Below are positions 1-12,203 of a stretch of 64,000 bases of DNA, one piece after another (position 1 is the first letter of the stretch; each line of letters opens with the position of its first letter). Below the pieces are notes generated by a model that was not told where the DNA came from, made no database searches, and worked only from the letters and a program-made list of their open reading frames with translations. The stretch is from Nephromyces sp. MM_2019. Taxonomy: Eukaryota; Apicomplexa; Aconoidasida; Nephromycida. The stretch lies in assembly GCA_015657535.1 (NCBI GenBank), contig JADHZB010001138.1:9565-73564 (forward strand). Reading direction: 5' to 3'. Position numbers and translations under genes: made by a program.

Positions 1-150
1 TGTGTGTACCTACTGTGTGTACCTGTCAAATGTACCTACCACTACATGCCCACTGTGTGTGTGTGTGTGTGTACCTACTGTGTGTACATTTATATTGGGA
101 TATACCTCAATGTACCCTTCTTTGTATGCTTCTGTGTATGTGTGTATATA
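1..150. repeat. TG-rich degenerate minisatellite
   Basis: Degenerate tandem repeat built on TGTGTACCTACTG-like units mixed with pure TG runs (positions about 53-72) and ending in TATATATA. Short ORFs read through it are repeat translations, not genes. Positions 151-330 hold nothing I recognise. Confidence 0.75.
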
Positions 151-330
151 TATAGTTCTCTCAAATTCCCCCTATATGATAGAAGATTTTCACTGAAACC
201 GCTAAGCTAGCAAAAGAGTCTCCAATCAGACACTTTCACGTATATCGCAGATACTACTAATAATTCACAAACAATGCTACATTGCTCTTTCATTTCCTCA
301 GATTCTACTCAAAATCCACATACATAAGAA

Positions 331-1893
331 CTACCTCGTAGCAGCCTCTAAACCAGCAGTTTGTTTCACTGATATTTCTCCATTTCTTCCTCTTTTAAAT
401 CTGCATTGGGCGACGCCAATAGGATTATACTCCATCGCCAAAAGATGATGAGCCTTCTGCCATTCCTCTTTATCGAGCTTCTCCAATACTTTCTTCCAAC
501 TTCTTTCTCTAAAACCCCCATTATCGGCGTATTCCTTCCAGTTTTCCTCAAAAAGCACGCTGTGCGCGCAGAGCATGCAACACACTTCAACCTCCTCAAG
601 AGGGCAGCAAAAACCACTTCCTCGCTCTTCAAATAGCTCAGTTTGTGCCTCCTCAGTCCTTTGATTACTTGAAAAGCTCAGTCCCACTGCTTTAAGGTTT
701 GAATTTTCTCCTTCATCAAATGGAATCACTTCTTCTTCTCTTTCTTCACTCTGAAACACCATTAAGCCTCCAGGTTGAGATATAGCCAATACCGGGGTAA
801 TTTCCTTACAAAGTAGCTCTCCACCCAGACCTTCACCAAACTGCATCTCCAGATTGAAGACTCCATTTGTTAATACGCCCTCCTGTGTAGGAAAATCACC
901 AACACCTCCAGAAGCAGCGGAATGAAGCAAGATTTTTGAAGAAGCAGCTTCAAAGGAGCCGTCATTATCATCCCTGTACGATTGCTGCTCGGCGATAGAG
1001 TAGCGAAAATTTTCACGGGAGGTTGCTTCAGCCTTCAATAGCTTCGTAGCAAACCTATCTTTGGCCTCATCATTTTTTGAAATACTAGAAAAAGGGAAAT
1101 CCAACTTATCTTTTGATTCATGATAAGCTGATCCTTCGTCTAAAGTTCCTACTACAAAGTCAAGAAGCTGCAATGCTTCATTGGCACACACAGCAGAGCT
1201 TTCAGAAACTCCCTCCTTGGAAGAAAAATCGCATTCAAATGCAGTTTTACCACAGCTGTGGCTAATGTAAAACACTCTCGATGTTTCGCGCAAAAAACTG
1301 GGGAAAATGCTGCATGGCGGGTGCTGTGCTGAAGGCGTGTATGAAGGTATCAAAATATGCTTTTCAAGCTGATTATTCGCTGGGAGCTCTTGAGCTGAAA
1401 CCGAAGCTTCATTCTTAAAATTGGCAGATTTCCAGAGCTTATTGGGTGAGCAGGTTTTCACAGAGTAGCAGAAAAAAAAGAGATTTTTTTTCAAAGTGAA
1501 AGAGGAGGGAATCAAACTGGGTTTGAACTTGTCGGCAATGAAATTCGAGGTAAAAACTAGCCGATCAAGCCTAAATATGCTGACATTAGCTCCATTCTTC
1601 TCAGCAGGCAAAAAGTGCATTTTCTGCTGTTTGCAGGAATCCTCACCAGGCCATGCTTGAGGAAGGGAAGATAAACTGCGAGGAACTTTTTTTTTATCAT
1701 CTCTGGAGTAAGGTTTAGCAGCATGTCTAGCGGGAAATTGCTCAAACAATTTCTGAGAGAGCTCGGGGAGCTGGGGTAGGCTTAAGGCTGGGTAATCTTT
1801 GGATAGAGGGTCGGAAAGGATGACTTGTGCATAGTACTGTTGGCAGTAGCAAATAAGAATAAGATGGTCAGGAAGAGAGTTCAATATCAGCAT
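331..1893 (-). CDS. Unrecognised 520-residue protein with hydrophobic N-terminus
   Basis: Uninterrupted minus-strand ORF starting at ATG (1893-1891), with an in-frame TGA a few codons upstream that fixes the start. I do not recognise the protein. The first 25 or so residues are hydrophobic (SLPDHLILICYC) and could be a signal peptide or anchor. The middle is rich in Ser, Glu and Asn and looks disordered. The C-terminal quarter has a cysteine-rich patch (GFCCPLEEVEVCCMLCAHS) followed by a charged Trp-rich segment (EENWKEY, RSWKKVLEKLDKEEW). ORF length and protein-like composition support a real gene. The next gene on the same strand ends only 163 bases upstream of this ATG. I assign no function. 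Confidence 0.6.
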   Translation of the reverse strand: MLILNSLPDHLILICYCQQYYAQVILSDPLSKDYPALSLPQLPELSQKLFEQFPARHAAKPYSRDDKKKVPRSLSSLPQAWPGEDSCKQQKMHFLPAEKNGANVSIFRLDRLVFTSNFIADKFKPSLIPSSFTLKKNLFFFCYSVKTCSPNKLWKSANFKNEASVSAQELPANNQLEKHILIPSYTPSAQHPPCSIFPSFLRETSRVFYISHSCGKTAFECDFSSKEGVSESSAVCANEALQLLDFVVGTLDEGSAYHESKDKLDFPFSSISKNDEAKDRFATKLLKAEATSRENFRYSIAEQQSYRDDNDGSFEAASSKILLHSAASGGVGDFPTQEGVLTNGVFNLEMQFGEGLGGELLCKEITPVLAISQPGGLMVFQSEEREEEVIPFDEGENSNLKAVGLSFSSNQRTEEAQTELFEERGSGFCCPLEEVEVCCMLCAHSVLFEENWKEYADNGGFRERSWKKVLEKLDKEEWQKAHHLLAMEYNPIGVAQCRFKRGRNGEISVKQTAGLEAATR

Positions 1894-2056
1894 GATGAAA
1901 AATCAATATTGAAGGGGTTTTTTTCTTTTCTCTCCTCTCAGGTATTGTATGAAGATGAGAGTTACGGAAAAAGGTGAAAGGCTAATCAGCATTTAGACGG
2001 AGAAATCCATCTTTTTTATTGAAAAAAGAGTGCTAAGCACTAGCAATAACTTCATC

Positions 2057-4051
2057 TTAGGAAATTGTTGCGATGGAATAAAAGTAGAACACACCAGCAG
2101 CAGCGATGGCATGAGTAGCACCAGCAAACAAAGTTATTTGCTGCAGAAAAAGCTAAAAAATATGGAGAAGACAAGTCATCCAAGTTAATAGTTTGGAAGG
2201 CATAGAAGTAGAGGAAATTCATGAAAACACACACAGATAAAAAGAAGAAGCAGAGAAATTGCTCCTGAAAATATCTCTCCATAGATTAAAGTTTACAAAT
2301 AATCATCAATATTTCTTTAGAAAACGAAAAAATATAGGAAAAAAGAAAAAATTAGCTGCTTAATATAAAAAAGTAGCATTTTCCCACCAAAATTTGCATT
2401 TTCACGCAATACATGAAGAAGAAGGAATATGAAAAAACAAAAGAAAATAATAGTATCTACCCAAAATCGCACCAAAATGAGCAATAATATGCAATTGAAA
2501 ATTCAAAAATGCGGGAAAAACAAATTTATGCGTGTTCACAATCGAAATCACATGCTCTGTTTGTAAGTATATATATACACTGTCAAATATTAGCACACAT
2601 ACCTAGATATTCATGTGGATACGCAATTTGAAAGGAAAACGCAATAACACACAAAAAAATTAAAAGAATAAAACGCAGAATAAAATACCCTACACACACA
2701 CCTCCACAAATTCGTTAGAACATTTAGATTCCTCCAAATAAGCCTTATTCCCGATTTTTTGAGAATCATGTGGTTCTAAGAGGTATTTATAAGAAAATAA
2801 AAAGCTGATTTCAACACCAACGCTTTCTTCATTTTTTGTGGAGCAAACAATTTTAGAGAAAAAAGTTTGAATTTGAAAAAACAAAAAATCAATAAAAGTT
2901 TTATATACGTGTTTTTGAAGTTATTACTCGTCTATGAAATGATTGTATTTTCCTATTTAAATCTGGTAAAAGATATCATTTCTGATGTTTTTTTCATTAT
3001 TTAAAGAGAGTTTTTTTTAAATCAAGACACACATTCTCACTTAAGTCCATGATATCAACTTCCAGCAAATCCTACAGAAACCTCGAGAGTTTCTAGCCAA
3101 ATGCCTCTTAAATTCAGTGAATAGCAAATTGAATATTTTACTTTCGCTATATATACTCCCCTAATTCTTCTTCTTTTTAGAAATTTAGCATTCAGTTTTT
3201 AATACTCATAAACTCAAAAATATATCGATAATCGCTCAGAATTCCGTAATAAACATATTAAATAGACTCGTATGAAACTGAAATTTACCGATTGAAGGAT
3301 TCAGAACTTGACTGCAGGCTTCAAGCCCTTTTTCCAGCTTTATTTGATGCTGAGATATTCCTTCATCAATTCCCAAAAGAGCTTGCTTGCTTCTCAATCC
3401 GCCTGAAAAAATTTTCTCTTCATGAAAAAGTTAACTTCAACTTTTTGAAAAAAATACCTTAAAAGGGTTAATTTCCTTCTTCATCCTCAGAGTTTGATAA
3501 TTTCAAAGCAAGTCCTTCAGTATGAACTGCTTAATAAAATAGTGTTAAATCGTTTTCAAACAAAAGAGAAACTACTCTGATATTCTTCTCACAAAATCAT
3601 TAAATTTTCATACTATTTTCTTTCGCAAAAACCTACGAAAAGAACCTGTTGAAAGGGCATTCAGGAGAAAAAATTCATCGTTTGAAGTCGTCTCTTCTTC
3701 AAAATTCGGAAGATTCCTGGTAGAAATAGCCTGTATTTCATATATGTATAGAAGCTTGATCAAATTCAGAGAGAGCAAAAGATCATAAAATGAGGATCAA
3801 GCAATAGAAATTTTCAAAAATGGACAATTATAAAGAGCACTTAAAGCTCCCAAAAAAACTCGTTTTTTATTGCAGAACAATATTTTTAAAACTTCAAAAA
3901 AAAATAGATGAATAGCAGTGATTTATTGATCAAGATTGGCGAATATTTTTGCTTATAATAAGGCTTCTGAGTGATGTGAAAAAATCCAAAATAAAAGGTG
4001 GATTTCTTTAGAAATTACTCATACCTCCTTTATATCCTCGGAATTATCCAT
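2057..4051 (-). CDS. Small tail-anchored membrane protein, five exons
   Basis: This gene is assembled from five short exons on the minus strand: 4025-4051, 3646-3730, 3289-3402, 2702-2775 and 2057-2140. Every junction keeps the frame (phases 0, 1, 1, 0) and uses GT-AG. The donor after exon 2 (GTTCTT) is weak. The product is about 127 residues. It starts MDNSEDIKE, then has an acidic linker, a charged segment likely to form a helix (LRSKQALLGIDEGISQHQIK), a hydrophilic stretch, and ends with a single hydrophobic segment of about 24 residues (LFAGATHAIAAAGVFYFYSI) four residues before TAA. That is the architecture of a tail-anchored protein such as a SNARE or an organelle outer-membrane protein. 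I cannot match it to a named family; a Bet1/Sft1-type SNARE was considered but the heptad pattern is not convincing. A further open segment near 3470-3530 might be an alternative exon ending in a stop. Confidence 0.6.
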
Positions 4052-4493
4052 CTTGCAATACCTTTTTCTTAATTTTTGGGAAAAATTCTAAAAATAATTT
4101 AAAGAAAAATGCCTAAAATAAAAAGATGAAGAGGGAAAATATCAAAGAAGTGGGATATAAGGAAAACTCAATTTGCCTTAAACACAGGGTGCAGCGAAGG
4201 TAAAACTAAATTCATTCCATTTTAAAACAAAAAAAAATCCTTTAATCACTGTTTCCCGTATGTTGGTGACAAATTCGAATTGAGAGCAAAATAAGCTCTA
4301 TTTTAGGGAGCGAAAAATTCTTCATCAGACTATTATAAGCTTTTATAAATTTTGGAAGAACATCAAACTTATTCACGAGTTTTACTTGGTAATATATGGC
4401 TCAACAATATATCTATATATTTAACCATGTCTGTACGTGTGTGTATGTGCATATTTTTTTTGTGTGTATGTATGTGTGTTTTTTTTTGTGTAT

Positions 4494-4630
4494 GATTCTA
4501 TAGATGTGTGTGTGCGTGTTTTTTGCGTATGAATCTATAGATGTGTGTGTGCGTGTTTTTTGCGTATGAATCTATAGATGTGTGTGTGCGTGTTTTTTGC
4601 ATATGAATCTATAGATGTGCGTGCGTGTTT
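4494..4630. repeat. 37-bp minisatellite, about 3.7 copies
   Basis: The segment TCTATAGATGTG begins at about 4497, 4534, 4571 and 4608, an exact 37-base period. The unit also contains TGTGTGCG and a run of T followed by GCGTATGAA. Copies 1-3 are nearly identical and the last is shortened. The preceding 70 bases (4425-4493) are a degraded TG/T-rich version of the same array. Confidence 0.9.
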
Positions 4631-7600
4631 TTTTTCAATCTACCTATACACGTCTGTGCATAGCTGTCGAGCAGCACAAGATTCGTAGAAAACAAAATGT
4701 GATATTCAAAATAATGAAGATAACGAAAAAATCCCAAATACGATCAAAAATAATAAAAAAGACAGCGAAAATTTACTTAGCCAAACCATCTGTTTTACCC
4801 AGATACCGGCTACAGTTGAAGCTGAAAAATTATATTTCCAAAAGAACAGAATCACTCAATTTAAATGCATCATATAAAATATAAAAAGAAAAACACCGGG
4901 AATTAACTCATAGATTATCGACTTCTGTAAAACAAACCATGGGCAGTTTACAAAAATACGCAAACTTGAGCTTTTTAGATGTATTTGTACACAGAAAAAT
5001 CAAAAATTTGCCTTATTTACGAGAACTAAAATAGCGCAAAAGAAGCAAAATTACAAAAGGAGAAGAAGTACTGCAATTTATCAAAGGATCAAAAAATCAA
5101 TTTACAGTTCAACTACAGGCAAATTTACTCAGAAAAAAAATGTTTTTTTCAGGTAATTAACATTAGCAATAAGAAAATAAAACGTTTTTAGCAATGAAAT
5201 AATTAAACTTAACATAAAAAGGGTGAAAATACAAAAAATAAACGCATAAAATGCAAAAACACTACTGAAATCAAACATATTAGAAGAATCGCATAAATTT
5301 TCTAGCAAAAATTATTTTGCATGGTGTTTCAAATTTCCCCCCAGTTAAGAAGATAGTCCAATGAAATATCTAAATTCAAGAACACAAGCTTTCCCATCAA
5401 AATAAATTCTTTTTTTATGCGCGAAATATTCGCAAATGTCTCGGCTACATATTCCAAAGGAAACAGCGTACCAAAAAAAAATTAATGGCTTTGCTATGTG
5501 TGCATACCTGGATAACGTATTGTTAATGCTGCGTAATACAGCTGCATACGTATGAAATTCCGCATATTAAAGACAATCTGCAAGGAGAGATCATAGTGAG
5601 CCGTTGAAAGTCAAAAAGAGATACCGACCACCATGCGGTAAAAACCAGTTACAGAACACGAATACATCCGGTATAGCTATGATCTAAATTGGATGCGAAA
5701 AGTATGTGAAAGCAAAAAACTTGGTGCTTTACGTTTTATTCTTGCGAAGGCAGCGGTAAAGCATCTTTATATTGTACGGCGCAAATTAAAAGTATCTAGC
5801 GGTGTAAAATAACTTAAGATTTTTGAAAATGAACATGTTAAAAAATTGAAAAAATATGTAGAGCAAAATACTTCAAAACATAGGACTGGCGGGGGAAGAT
5901 GGCATTGAGTAATATAAAAGTAAAAAATAGCTATAAATTCATCTTTTTCATCGCCGTATACATGACTCACGCTAGAAACTTACAAAAACAATGTAGCTGC
6001 AATTTTTTTGGACATTCGCGAAACAAGTAGAAAGGCTATTTTGATATCTTTTTTAGCCAATGGTTTCAGTTTTTATACACCCATACCTTCATGGCTCATT
6101 TTGAACAGGATGCAGCAATTTATGAAAGACGGTAGACATTATTGCTTTAATTGCATCGGCGCATGGCAGTAAAATAAGCGAGAACATAATTTGAATAAAG
6201 ACAAAAAACCATTACGATATACATAATGCGTAATAGCAAACAAAAATTGATTTCGCCACAACAAAAAAAACGCTGCGTGCATATCAAATATAAACGATTT
6301 ATGGTTGTGCATCTAGTAGCGAGTCAGTATACACTAGAAGTTATCATCTTCAAACAACATAAAAGCTTTATCAAAAATTATGCCGCTCAAGACCTGGTAT
6401 CAGGTCTCCTGATGTCCTAGCCAAAATTTCACCTATCATAGTGGAGGCATACTTTTTTTCCGGTAAATTCGAATACTAATTTGTAATTAGCAACCCTCCA
6501 TAATATATTTCTTACTCATACGTCCTAACGCACCTTATAATAGCCTGATAAAGCGCTCGAAGAATCATCACAAGATCAGTGTATAAGGGCAAAGACAGTC
6601 GATGCTTAAAAAACGATGATACTAAAACTATTATTTCGGCTTCTGCTAGGGAGGCATAGTTCACGTGTACTACTGCATGTCTGGTCACAAAGCAGCTCTG
6701 CATTATTCACCGGTATTTCCTTGCTATATATTCATCCCACTATATTAAATGATAAATTTATCTTCATCTAATGGCTACCAAAGTTTTGTCAGCTAAAGTA
6801 TCCTTATGCTGGCTTCTGTAACTCAGTTATCCACTCATTAGATGACAAAAAAACCTCTGTAATATATACTTCTTTACATGCCTCAAGGGGAAGAAGGCAT
6901 ACGTGCACACTATAAATTCGCAATACTGTCTGGGAGCGTGGAATGCACCGCGTAATTTAGCAGATACACACATTCGTTTTAATTGAAGATTGGCTGTACA
7001 GGTTACACATTCCTGACTAAGTGAAAGCAGCAATTCTATGATAAATTACGAGAGGAGCAGTTCTATAATGATAAGTAACGAAAGGAGTAGTTTTATAATT
7101 ATAAATTATACCCGCTAGTTGAATAATCAGAATTTCAAACCAGCAGTTGTGAAGTATTGGTGTCTCTCGTGGTTAGTACCCTGCCATAGAATCGTGTCTC
7201 CATAACGAAACTGTGTATTAGTAAATATTGGTTTTTGGGTGAGTTCATACCAATATGGGTGTGCATACTCACACGCATAGATTTATGCATCAACCTATGG
7301 AGAAATGGCAGCAAAGAAAGCTCGCTACGTGAGTCTATGGTATCATCGAACGTATTTTGGTGAGGATATCCCACTAAATCTATTTCCCTGAAGGTTTTGA
7401 TCTCAGCATATTACTAGTTGGAACTCATCGTACCAGAAATCGTCCAATAAAATAAATTTAAGCACCACGCTTGGCTGTGAGGAAGTTCCCCCGGCTTCAC
7501 ACGTGTGATCTCTACAGTTAGGTTCCACCTGCAAAGCTACCTTTCAGGGCATAGTGGAAGTAAAAACGGTTCACCTGTCGTGGCGTATCTTATATCTTTA

Positions 7601-9770
7601 TTTAGATCATACGCAGCTACACAAATCTGTTTATTTTGTAAAGCTTAAATAGCTTTTATTATACTTGGTTGCCTATACCTATCAAGGGAAGTGATTGGCT
7701 ACAATTAGCGTGGCCTCTTCGTTTCACAACGTATATATGTAATAATGTAGTCTTGTGAGCGGCATATTCATTTTTGGTACAAGTCCAGTTTTTGTGTATC
7801 CAATAGTCTGCTGGTTCCAAGTGGCACTTGCAAGTTTTATAGTTATGAAAACAGAGGCTCAGCTGATGCTTCTCAATACATTTTTAAAGATTGTTCAATC
7901 TTACTAAGTAGTCGTTGTATATTTGTTGTTTTTCTTTATTGAATTTTTTTTTATCGAAAAATAATCAAGTGTCAAATAGTGAAAAGGTTCACTTATCAAA
8001 AGATTAATCATTTAAAGCACATGAAACTGAGTGCTTTTGTGATAAAACCGAGAATGATAGCAACCAAATCGGTTCTATATGTATCTCAAACTAGCGTTCT
8101 ACTGGTAGAACTTGATAGCTACACATGACACTATATACGTTATATCACCCATTTATTGTGTTAGGTAAACACTGGATAACGAAATCTACTCCCATCCAAA
8201 GAAAGGTGTACTAAGGTTAGTGTCTACCAGATCAAGATTACAATGCTACGATTTTCGCAGCGCTTTTCTGTTGGAACCTCTGGGGGTAAGCTGACTCCTA
8301 GATTGTATTTGATTAACGTGCACACAATCGATACTTTCTGTTTTCTCCACCTAGCCATATAGTGTTAGGTAATCTTCATAAAGGATATGTTTGCAATTTT
8401 TGTTGCAAAAAAGTTTACGCATATGTCGATGAACATAAAAAATTGTAGACAAAGCATGCAATTCATATTGGAATGTGAACCATTAAAAACATGTCTAGAC
8501 TCAGATGGTTTTTCGAGAAATCTACTGAAATAGAAGTTGATAAGCGCCTCATGCCACATGCTGGCAGCGTGCAAGTGTACTCTTAGAATTGTCATAGTTC
8601 GTGGTAAGTCCAAAAGTGTCCTATTTAGATATGCGTATAAAGAAGTTCGGCTATTGCTTCAGGCAATTAGGATGGTTTTCTTTCTAATCTAGTGTTGCTG
8701 TTTCGTTATTTTTTTTAAGCACATTGATTCGATATATTGGTTCTTATCACTTTTTTTTAGGTGCTATCTGTTCTTCAGCTAGCACTAAAGATGCTGTAGT
8801 GATTTGTTCGGATACAACCCCAGAAGAGAGTACAAAAAATATTTGTATGTTATTATTTTCATTTGCACTTAACTTGATTCATTCATTGCCTTTGCTGCCT
8901 AGGAGAGTGATCAGCTGTTAAGAATGACCGTAAAAAAGGCTAAAAAAAACTGAAAGTGAGTATCATATTCCACAGAGCGTTTTGTATTCCCAAGTAAATA
9001 ATTATTTCAGGGTTAATTTTTCTAGAAAGCTTTTGAGGAAGCAAACACATGCATATGCGGATAGGGCTAATGCACAAGTTCCTTGATGATTCCATTCTAA
9101 AGACTATGTAGAGAAGAAGAAAATGACTGGATCTTTGGAGGAATGCAGCAACCGCATTTTGTATCCACGGAATAACTGTACTTGCAAGGCTTAGAATTAG
9201 CACGTACAAGTATTCCACTATCTCGAACAAGTAGAGAAACTTGCAAAAATAGTTTTAATTCACCTGAATTAATACTATTTTATTACTTACGAAGGCTTCA
9301 CATTTGAACAAAATCACCAGGAAGAACTGAAACGAAAGTCTCTCAGGTAGCTTGCTCAAGCAAAACAATATTTTTAGTAAAATATTTCTGTGAGAGCCGT
9401 TGCACACTTTGATATCGTTTGCCTGTCACTGCAAAGCAGGCTTTTCATGAACTACAATGGTGCATCGCGTACAGCATAACGTACGTTGTCGGGACCTGCT
9501 AGACAGCTTAACAGAACTACCCAAGGATACCAACTCGAGTAGATTCAATTAAAAGGCTATCAAATAATAAGCTAAGACCAAGGGGGGACAAATTCATGTA
9601 GGCAGTATCTATTAGCCCATTTTGAATATATGCATCTTGGATTTGTACTGAGTACTTCCCTGGGTCTACTACTCTTAAATTTCAATTATTATAGGAGTAC
9701 AACAAAATATCCGTCAAAGCTAATGATATATCAAATGTTCCCGTTTCTGGGACCTATCTGCTTAAATGAA
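4631..9770. other. AT-rich gene desert
   Basis: About 5.1 kb with no ORF longer than about 95 codons that looks protein-like, and no exon set I could join. It contains poly-A and poly-T runs and one weak local duplication (7034-7105, a motif like ATGATAAGTAACGAAAGGAGTAGTT in about 2.5 copies). Short ORFs on both strands have the composition of chance translation. Isolated short exons cannot be excluded. Confidence 0.5.
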
Positions 9771-11312
9771 CTAATTTGGTGCGTTGAGCTGTTTGAACTG
9801 ATCGGAAAGATCGTCCAAAAATTGCTCAATAGCGGAGAACATCAGGGGTCCGGCAGAGATGACTTTGGAAGGATAGTGAGCTAATATACTTTCTTCCAAT
9901 GCTCGTAGAGCTAAGTTTTCTGGACTCAGAGCCGAGTCATCACGGCCGTCCACCATAGCGCTAGGGGCCTTTATTTCGAGATAACCTTCTGTCAATTCGC
10001 TAACCTCATCCAGCAAGGGCCTGGAGTTATTCAGGATAAAATTCTCTCTTGCTACCCCTGTGGCCGGAAGTTGAAGATCCCGGGCTAGTAGGTATGTCCA
10101 AAAATCTACCCAGGAAGAGCCAGGATAAGCCGGCTTTTGTGAAACTGCTATTGTCGCTCCATCGTTACTATGTCTTGAGGTTCCAAGGAATTGTCCAGGG
10201 TTCTCGGACTGCGCAGCGCCTCCAGCTATAGCTTTCTGAAGTCCAGAAATATCAAGCCCCACTTCGTTCAGCCAATAATCTGTCAGAAGCTTTTTGTCGC
10301 TAACCACTGTAAGAAACTCAACCACAAAGTGGCTGTAGGTTTCAATGACCTGCTGTAGTGTGCTTGGTACACCCTTTTGCAGGGAAATATAGGGGTATCC
10401 ATCGAAAATCATAGCTCCTAGTTGTGGATGCCAATCGGGCTGCAAGGCGATATCATCTTCGAATCTCTGATGCTCTGTGTGAAGCCATCGATCCCCCCAG
10501 CCGCTACGGACGAAAGTGGTCTGAATCTCAACCGTCGCAATCTTTGTCGCCACTTCATCAATTCTATGGAGGTATAATAGATCTGCAGGTTGGTGGATGG
10601 CGACTACATCAAAGATTTTACTATATACGGGGATCTTCTCTAGCTGCTCCGCTGGATGATGCCAGGGTGATGCGTATCCAATCATATCGGCTACCCCGGA
10701 ATCTGCAATAAGACATAGTGCGAAGGGGAACTTTGGGGAAGTGACTTGAACGCCATGAGGAGTTGTTTTAGCCATATTAGAGGTTCCAATAGCGTTGGGA
10801 AATTTTCGGACCATTTCAGGTAGTAGAGAGTTCTTTGGTCGCTTCCTGTTACCTACCCCTAATACGAAACCTGCAGGAATGCTCACGTGATTGCATGCGA
10901 CTCCACTACTCATAAGGTTCCACTGGGTTGATAATGGGGTTAGACCCTTAAGCACCGGAGCAGGAAACATGGCTACAAACCCTGAGGGCAAGGCATAGTC
11001 CCTGTAGAATTTGAATCCCAGCCCAAAAGAGTTAGATGTGGCTGTAAGAGCTGCATTTGGGGATCTAGATATCGTGATGATGCCTCGGGTGGGTTCAGCG
11101 AAGATTCCTGTGTATGGGTACTGTGGAGAAGAGGGGTCTCCAAAGGGTATTGGCTTCCATATAAACTGGGCATACGCTGACTGTGTGTGTATGAGTCTTC
11201 CTGATTCCCATGGCCTGAAGGTTTGCTGCTTGTCGATACGAGAGATATCGTCTGTTTGGAAGAGGAAAAGCCTGACTAATGACTCGGTTAGGCTGGGCCA
11301 TTCTGCTGGTAT
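9771..11312 (-). CDS. Catalase-like (heme catalase superfamily) protein, 3' exon
   Basis: One long exon is open from a TAG-bounded acceptor (AG at 11314-11313) down to the stop at 9771, about 513 residues. No in-frame ATG lies near its start, so at least one 5' exon is missing. The order of blocks fits the catalase-like fold of non-classical catalases: a distal-side His segment (GRLIHTQSAYAQF), PYTGIFAEPTRGIITIS, GLGFKFYRD followed by VAMFPAPV, ACNHVSIPAGF, SPKFPFALC, and the basic/acidic block RSGWGDRWLHTEHQRFEDD followed by PDWHPQL. I do not see the classical proximal R-x-x-x-Y heme-ligand motif near the C-terminus, so peroxide breakdown should not be assumed. The C-terminal 130 residues are unlike catalases I know. 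Family assignment is from motif order only. Confidence 0.65.
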   Translation of the reverse strand: MPAEWPSLTESLVRLFLFQTDDISRIDKQQTFRPWESGRLIHTQSAYAQFIWKPIPFGDPSSPQYPYTGIFAEPTRGIITISRSPNAALTATSNSFGLGFKFYRDYALPSGFVAMFPAPVLKGLTPLSTQWNLMSSGVACNHVSIPAGFVLGVGNRKRPKNSLLPEMVRKFPNAIGTSNMAKTTPHGVQVTSPKFPFALCLIADSGVADMIGYASPWHHPAEQLEKIPVYSKIFDVVAIHQPADLLYLHRIDEVATKIATVEIQTTFVRSGWGDRWLHTEHQRFEDDIALQPDWHPQLGAMIFDGYPYISLQKGVPSTLQQVIETYSHFVVEFLTVVSDKKLLTDYWLNEVGLDISGLQKAIAGGAAQSENPGQFLGTSRHSNDGATIAVSQKPAYPGSSWVDFWTYLLARDLQLPATGVARENFILNNSRPLLDEVSELTEGYLEIKAPSAMVDGRDDSALSPENLALRALEESILAHYPSKVISAGPLMFSAIEQFLDDLSDQFKQLNAPN

Positions 11313-11314
11313 CT

Positions 11315-12203
11315 ATTAGATGTCAGAAATACATAGTAGTCTCATTATAACGGAGTCGTAAATGTCTATGATGTGCCTTTTGGATGTGTTCTGTTGTGTG
11401 AACAAACTGAAGCTCACTATGCTGATGCGCAAGTTGTTGCCCGTATGGCCTAGCCTTCTACTCTTTTATTTATTGGCGTATAGTTTGGTTTTTTTTGCGA
11501 TGCACTCATTTTTATTAAATTTGATTTTTGATTAAGTTCTCATCTTTGCATAGTCCTATTCATACCAATAGAGTAAGAGGCTCAGGTCTGTTGATGCACA
11601 TATATCAGATTTTCACGTTCATTTTTGGGTTTTCGTGCGCTAGGATTATGCGCTTTCGACCCTAACTACTCAGCCTTCGCATTTGCAGACTTAATTTTCA
11701 GGATATCGTGCTATTAAACAGCAAAATATTGAGAAAATTAAAAAAAAATTCCAATCAACATTGATAATGCAGCTTTTTAATATTATCTATTTCTTAGGGA
11801 ATTAGATTGGTTCTACATGCCCGTTTTATATATGTCAATACTTGTAATAATTTCTCAATAGAAATGGAGGGGAGGATTGAATTAAAGTCACCCTGAGGTT
11901 AGGGCAATATCATCCCCTACTATCTATGGTAATGACTTCTCCCCGGGTTCTGCATTGAGATCCTTGTATTGTCAATACAGTTTATCTAGATTATGGCAGC
12001 ATTTTTTGTAAATCCATTTGCCATTTGGCTTACTTAGATATTATTTGAGAGGTGGCTTGCTCACCGCATATATCCCCTTGGCTCACATCCCACTGTATAG
12101 TTCTGTCGCATTACTTTTATATCTTTAGTTTTCAGTAAATGCGCTATTAAGCATACTATCCTTATGCACATTTTTATGCTTCTAGTATATCTTTAAAATT
12201 TAT
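11315..12203. other. Non-coding interval upstream of the catalase-like gene
   Basis: AT-rich sequence where the missing 5' exon of the catalase-like gene should lie. I could not identify an ATG-containing exon with a matching phase-0 donor. No repeats stand out. Confidence 0.35.

Noticed and set aside
3470..3530. Possible extra exon in the tail-anchored gene (HTEGLALKLSNSEDEEG)
   Set aside because: It has an acceptor in the right phase, but the frame ends at TAA before any donor, so it was left out. It may be an alternative terminal exon.
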